From: Candidatus Brevefilum sp.
GTDB taxonomy: Bacteria; Chloroflexota; Anaerolineae; Anaerolineales; Anaerolineaceae
Reading direction: 5' to 3'
Assembly (NCBI GenBank): GCA_007135845.1
Contig: SLIC01000032.1
Location: forward strand, 1-5,805
DNA length: 5,805 nt
Shown here: positions 4,541 to 5,805 of the stretch, one piece after another
Numbering within the stretch: position 1 is the stretch's first letter
Layout: each line of letters opens with the position of its first letter
The notes under the pieces: generated by a model
The model's input: only the letters and a program-made list of their open reading frames with translations
Databases searched by the model: none
What the model was told of the DNA's origin: nothing
Made by a program: the position numbers and the translations under genes

Positions 4541-5805
4541 TCAATCCGAACTGAAAAAAGCATCTCTAAGTTTGGCAATGTCTGCTTCCTGGTCAACATC
4601 AAACGCGTCTCGGCGGTCCACCCAGGTCAGGTAATCAAGCTTATACTTGCTGAAGACCGCCCGTCCACCCTGGTCACCCGCGATCGTCATCAAAGCATCA
4701 AATGCTTCCCGCCCAAACAAGACCGGGTTGCCCCGCTGCCCTCCCACCAGGGGCGCAGTGATTACCGACCGCTGCACATTGTGCCGTTCGATCAGTTGAC
4801 GGATCATGAAGGGTGAAACCTGGGGTTGATCACTTAGCAAGAACATCACCCGATCACAGGAAGGGGGCAGGGCTGCCAGCCCAATTTTCATCGAGGTGGA
4901 CTGTCCTTTTACCCAATCCGGGTTGTAGACACATGTCACAGGTAAGTTGGACAAAACCGCTTCGATCTGCTCACGGTCTGAACCTGTGACCACATAAACC
5001 GGGTTCAACCCGGCTGTGATGGCATTTTGCACCACCTGCACAATGAAGGGCTTGCCACACCAGTCTAAGAGCTGTTTGGGTTGTCCCAAGCGTTCACTGC
5101 CGCCAGCAGCCAGGATAATGCCTGCTGTCTGGCTGTGCGCGCAAAAAACCGGTCCATCCGGTTGGGGGTGGTGTAAGGAGCCAATCAGCACCCGGTTGTA
5201 AACGCTGCACATTTCATCAGCAAGCCTGGCACCCTGTGCCATACGAATCTCACCTTCAGCCTGGTTCAGGAACAACGCCTTATTAGCCCCTTCAGGGATG
5301 CCTTTGAGTCCACCTGCAGTTGATCCCAATACCTTCGCCAGGTGTTCCACCTGGATGATTTCTCCGGGTTGCATCTCTGCCAGTGTTCCAAAGATCTCAG
5401 GGCGGTGTACGGTTTCTGCGTCCAATGGCTTACCAATACCACCCAACCCTGACACAACCAACACATGGTTGATCCAGGACGGGATCACCGGTTCGTAACT
5501 GGCTGGTGCTTTAAGCGGCTTTGAGCCAGCACCATCCGCTTCAATCAGCAATGAATAGCCATTTTCAGCACAGAAATCGTGCACGGCTTGCAAAGACCGG
5601 TCATCCAGACTCGATAATCGCTCCCCTTCAACCTCTGTTCCGGTGAGCAACACAGTATTCATGCCTTCATCAATCACCTTTTTAAGCGCTTCGGGTGATG
5701 TGAACAAATCATGGCGATCGGCAAATGCTGCTTGCCAGGTACCCAAGTGGGTGGTTGTGGTCAGGACAACTGGCGGAGGCAATTCCCTCGCCAGGGTAAA
5801 CATGG
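4541..5805 (-). CDS. YqeC-MocA fusion: selenium-dependent hydroxylase accessory domain plus molybdenum cofactor cytidylyltransferase-like domain (5' truncated)
   Basis: 421 codons are at least partly visible, the outermost one incomplete, and the frame runs off the right edge. Numbering here starts at the Met at 5803. Residues 1-212 match YqeC, the accessory protein of selenium-dependent molybdenum hydroxylases: VVLTTTTHL (12-20), LLIEADGAGSKPLKAP (85-100) and VVSGLGGIGKPL (116-127). YqeC proteins normally begin with a P-loop just before an ALARELR-like helix, so MFTLAREL is almost certainly internal and the P-loop lies outside the window. Residues 226-420 form a MobA-like nucleotidyltransferase: LAAGGSERLGQPKQLL (231-246) is the NTP-binding loop, SDQP (324-327) the metal-binding motif, and NPDWVKGQSTSM (294-305), GQRGNP (355-360), GDQGGR (376-381) and DVDQEADI (402-409) complete the family set. 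LAAG rather than LAGG favours MocA (CTP) over MobA (GTP). The protein is inferred to activate molybdopterin and deliver a selenium-containing cofactor to xanthine dehydrogenase-like enzymes, in the cytoplasm. Which nucleotide is used is inference. Confidence 0.88.
   Translation of the reverse strand, partial: MFTLARELPPPVVLTTTTHLGTWQAAFADRHDLFTSPEALKKVIDEGMNTVLLTGTEVEGERLSSLDDRSLQAVHDFCAENGYSLLIEADGAGSKPLKAPASYEPVIPSWINHVLVVSGLGGIGKPLDAETVHRPEIFGTLAEMQPGEIIQVEHLAKVLGSTAGGLKGIPEGANKALFLNQAEGEIRMAQGARLADEMCSVYNRVLIGSLHHPQPDGPVFCAHSQTAGIILAAGGSERLGQPKQLLDWCGKPFIVQVVQNAITAGLNPVYVVTGSDREQIEAVLSNLPVTCVYNPDWVKGQSTSMKIGLAALPPSCDRVMFLLSDQPQVSPFMIRQLIERHNVQRSVITAPLVGGQRGNPVLFGREAFDALMTIAGDQGGRAVFSKYKLDYLTWVDRRDAFDVDQEADIAKLRDAFFSSD

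Noticed and set aside
4541..5220. Classification of the C-terminal domain as MobA (GTP-dependent guanylyltransferase)
   Set aside because: The nucleotide loop reads LAAG...QPKQLL, closer to MocA-type proteins than to the LAGG...DKGL form of MobA, and fusion to YqeC fits the molybdenum hydroxylase pathway. The nucleotide specificity itself remains unproven.
1..5805. Mobile elements, CRISPR arrays, tRNA or rRNA genes
   Set aside because: I found no regularly spaced repeat units, no transposase-like protein or terminal repeats, and no cloverleaf or rRNA segment. All genes are chromosomal housekeeping or metabolic types with similar base composition.

Overview
This 5.8 kb chromosomal window carries five protein-coding genes, two of them cut by the window edges, and one strongly recognisable RNA element. 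Base composition is moderate in GC and codon use looks uniform. I see no insertion sequence, phage gene, CRISPR array, tRNA or rRNA. The gene content and the flavour of the proteins suggest an anaerobic bacterium, and my best guess is Chloroflexota, class Anaerolineae. The grounds are a split-type transketolase, a membrane-anchored S41 protease and a YqeC-MocA protein of selenium/molybdenum hydroxylase maturation. A Firmicutes-like host cannot be excluded from the sequence alone.

Layout from left to right: (1) 1-525, plus strand, the C-terminal end of a transketolase-family protein. (2) 526-595, a short convergent gap with a hairpin that could end glmS transcription. (3) 596-2437, minus strand, complete glmS (glucosamine-6-phosphate synthase). 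(4) 2438-2781, a 344-bp divergent intergenic region. On the minus strand it holds a glmS ribozyme (about 2518-2682), followed by a leader and a strong Shine-Dalgarno for glmS. Next to the ribozyme is a promoter region (2695-2780) dense in inverted and direct repeats. (5) 2782-3939, plus strand, a complete S41 (C-terminal processing type) serine protease with an N-terminal membrane anchor. (6) 3940-4001, a convergent gap. (7) 4002-4478, minus strand, a GNAT acetyltransferase. (8) 4541-5805, minus strand, a YqeC-MocA fusion whose N-terminus lies beyond the right edge.

The most informative point is the glmS ribozyme. The leader of glmS carries the invariant cleavage-site block (A|GCGCC), the GACGAGGATGGAGG block and the CGGCGGATGCCTCCC block in the right order, with a compensated P1 helix between the first two. 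This implies that glmS mRNA is cleaved in response to GlcN6P, giving feedback control of amino-sugar synthesis. The ribozyme has an insertion of about 40 nt with an extra strong hairpin, compared with the B. subtilis form as I remember it. The right end suggests that the organism makes molybdenum hydroxylases, probably of the labile-selenium type, because YqeC and a MocA-like cytidylyltransferase occur here in one polypeptide.
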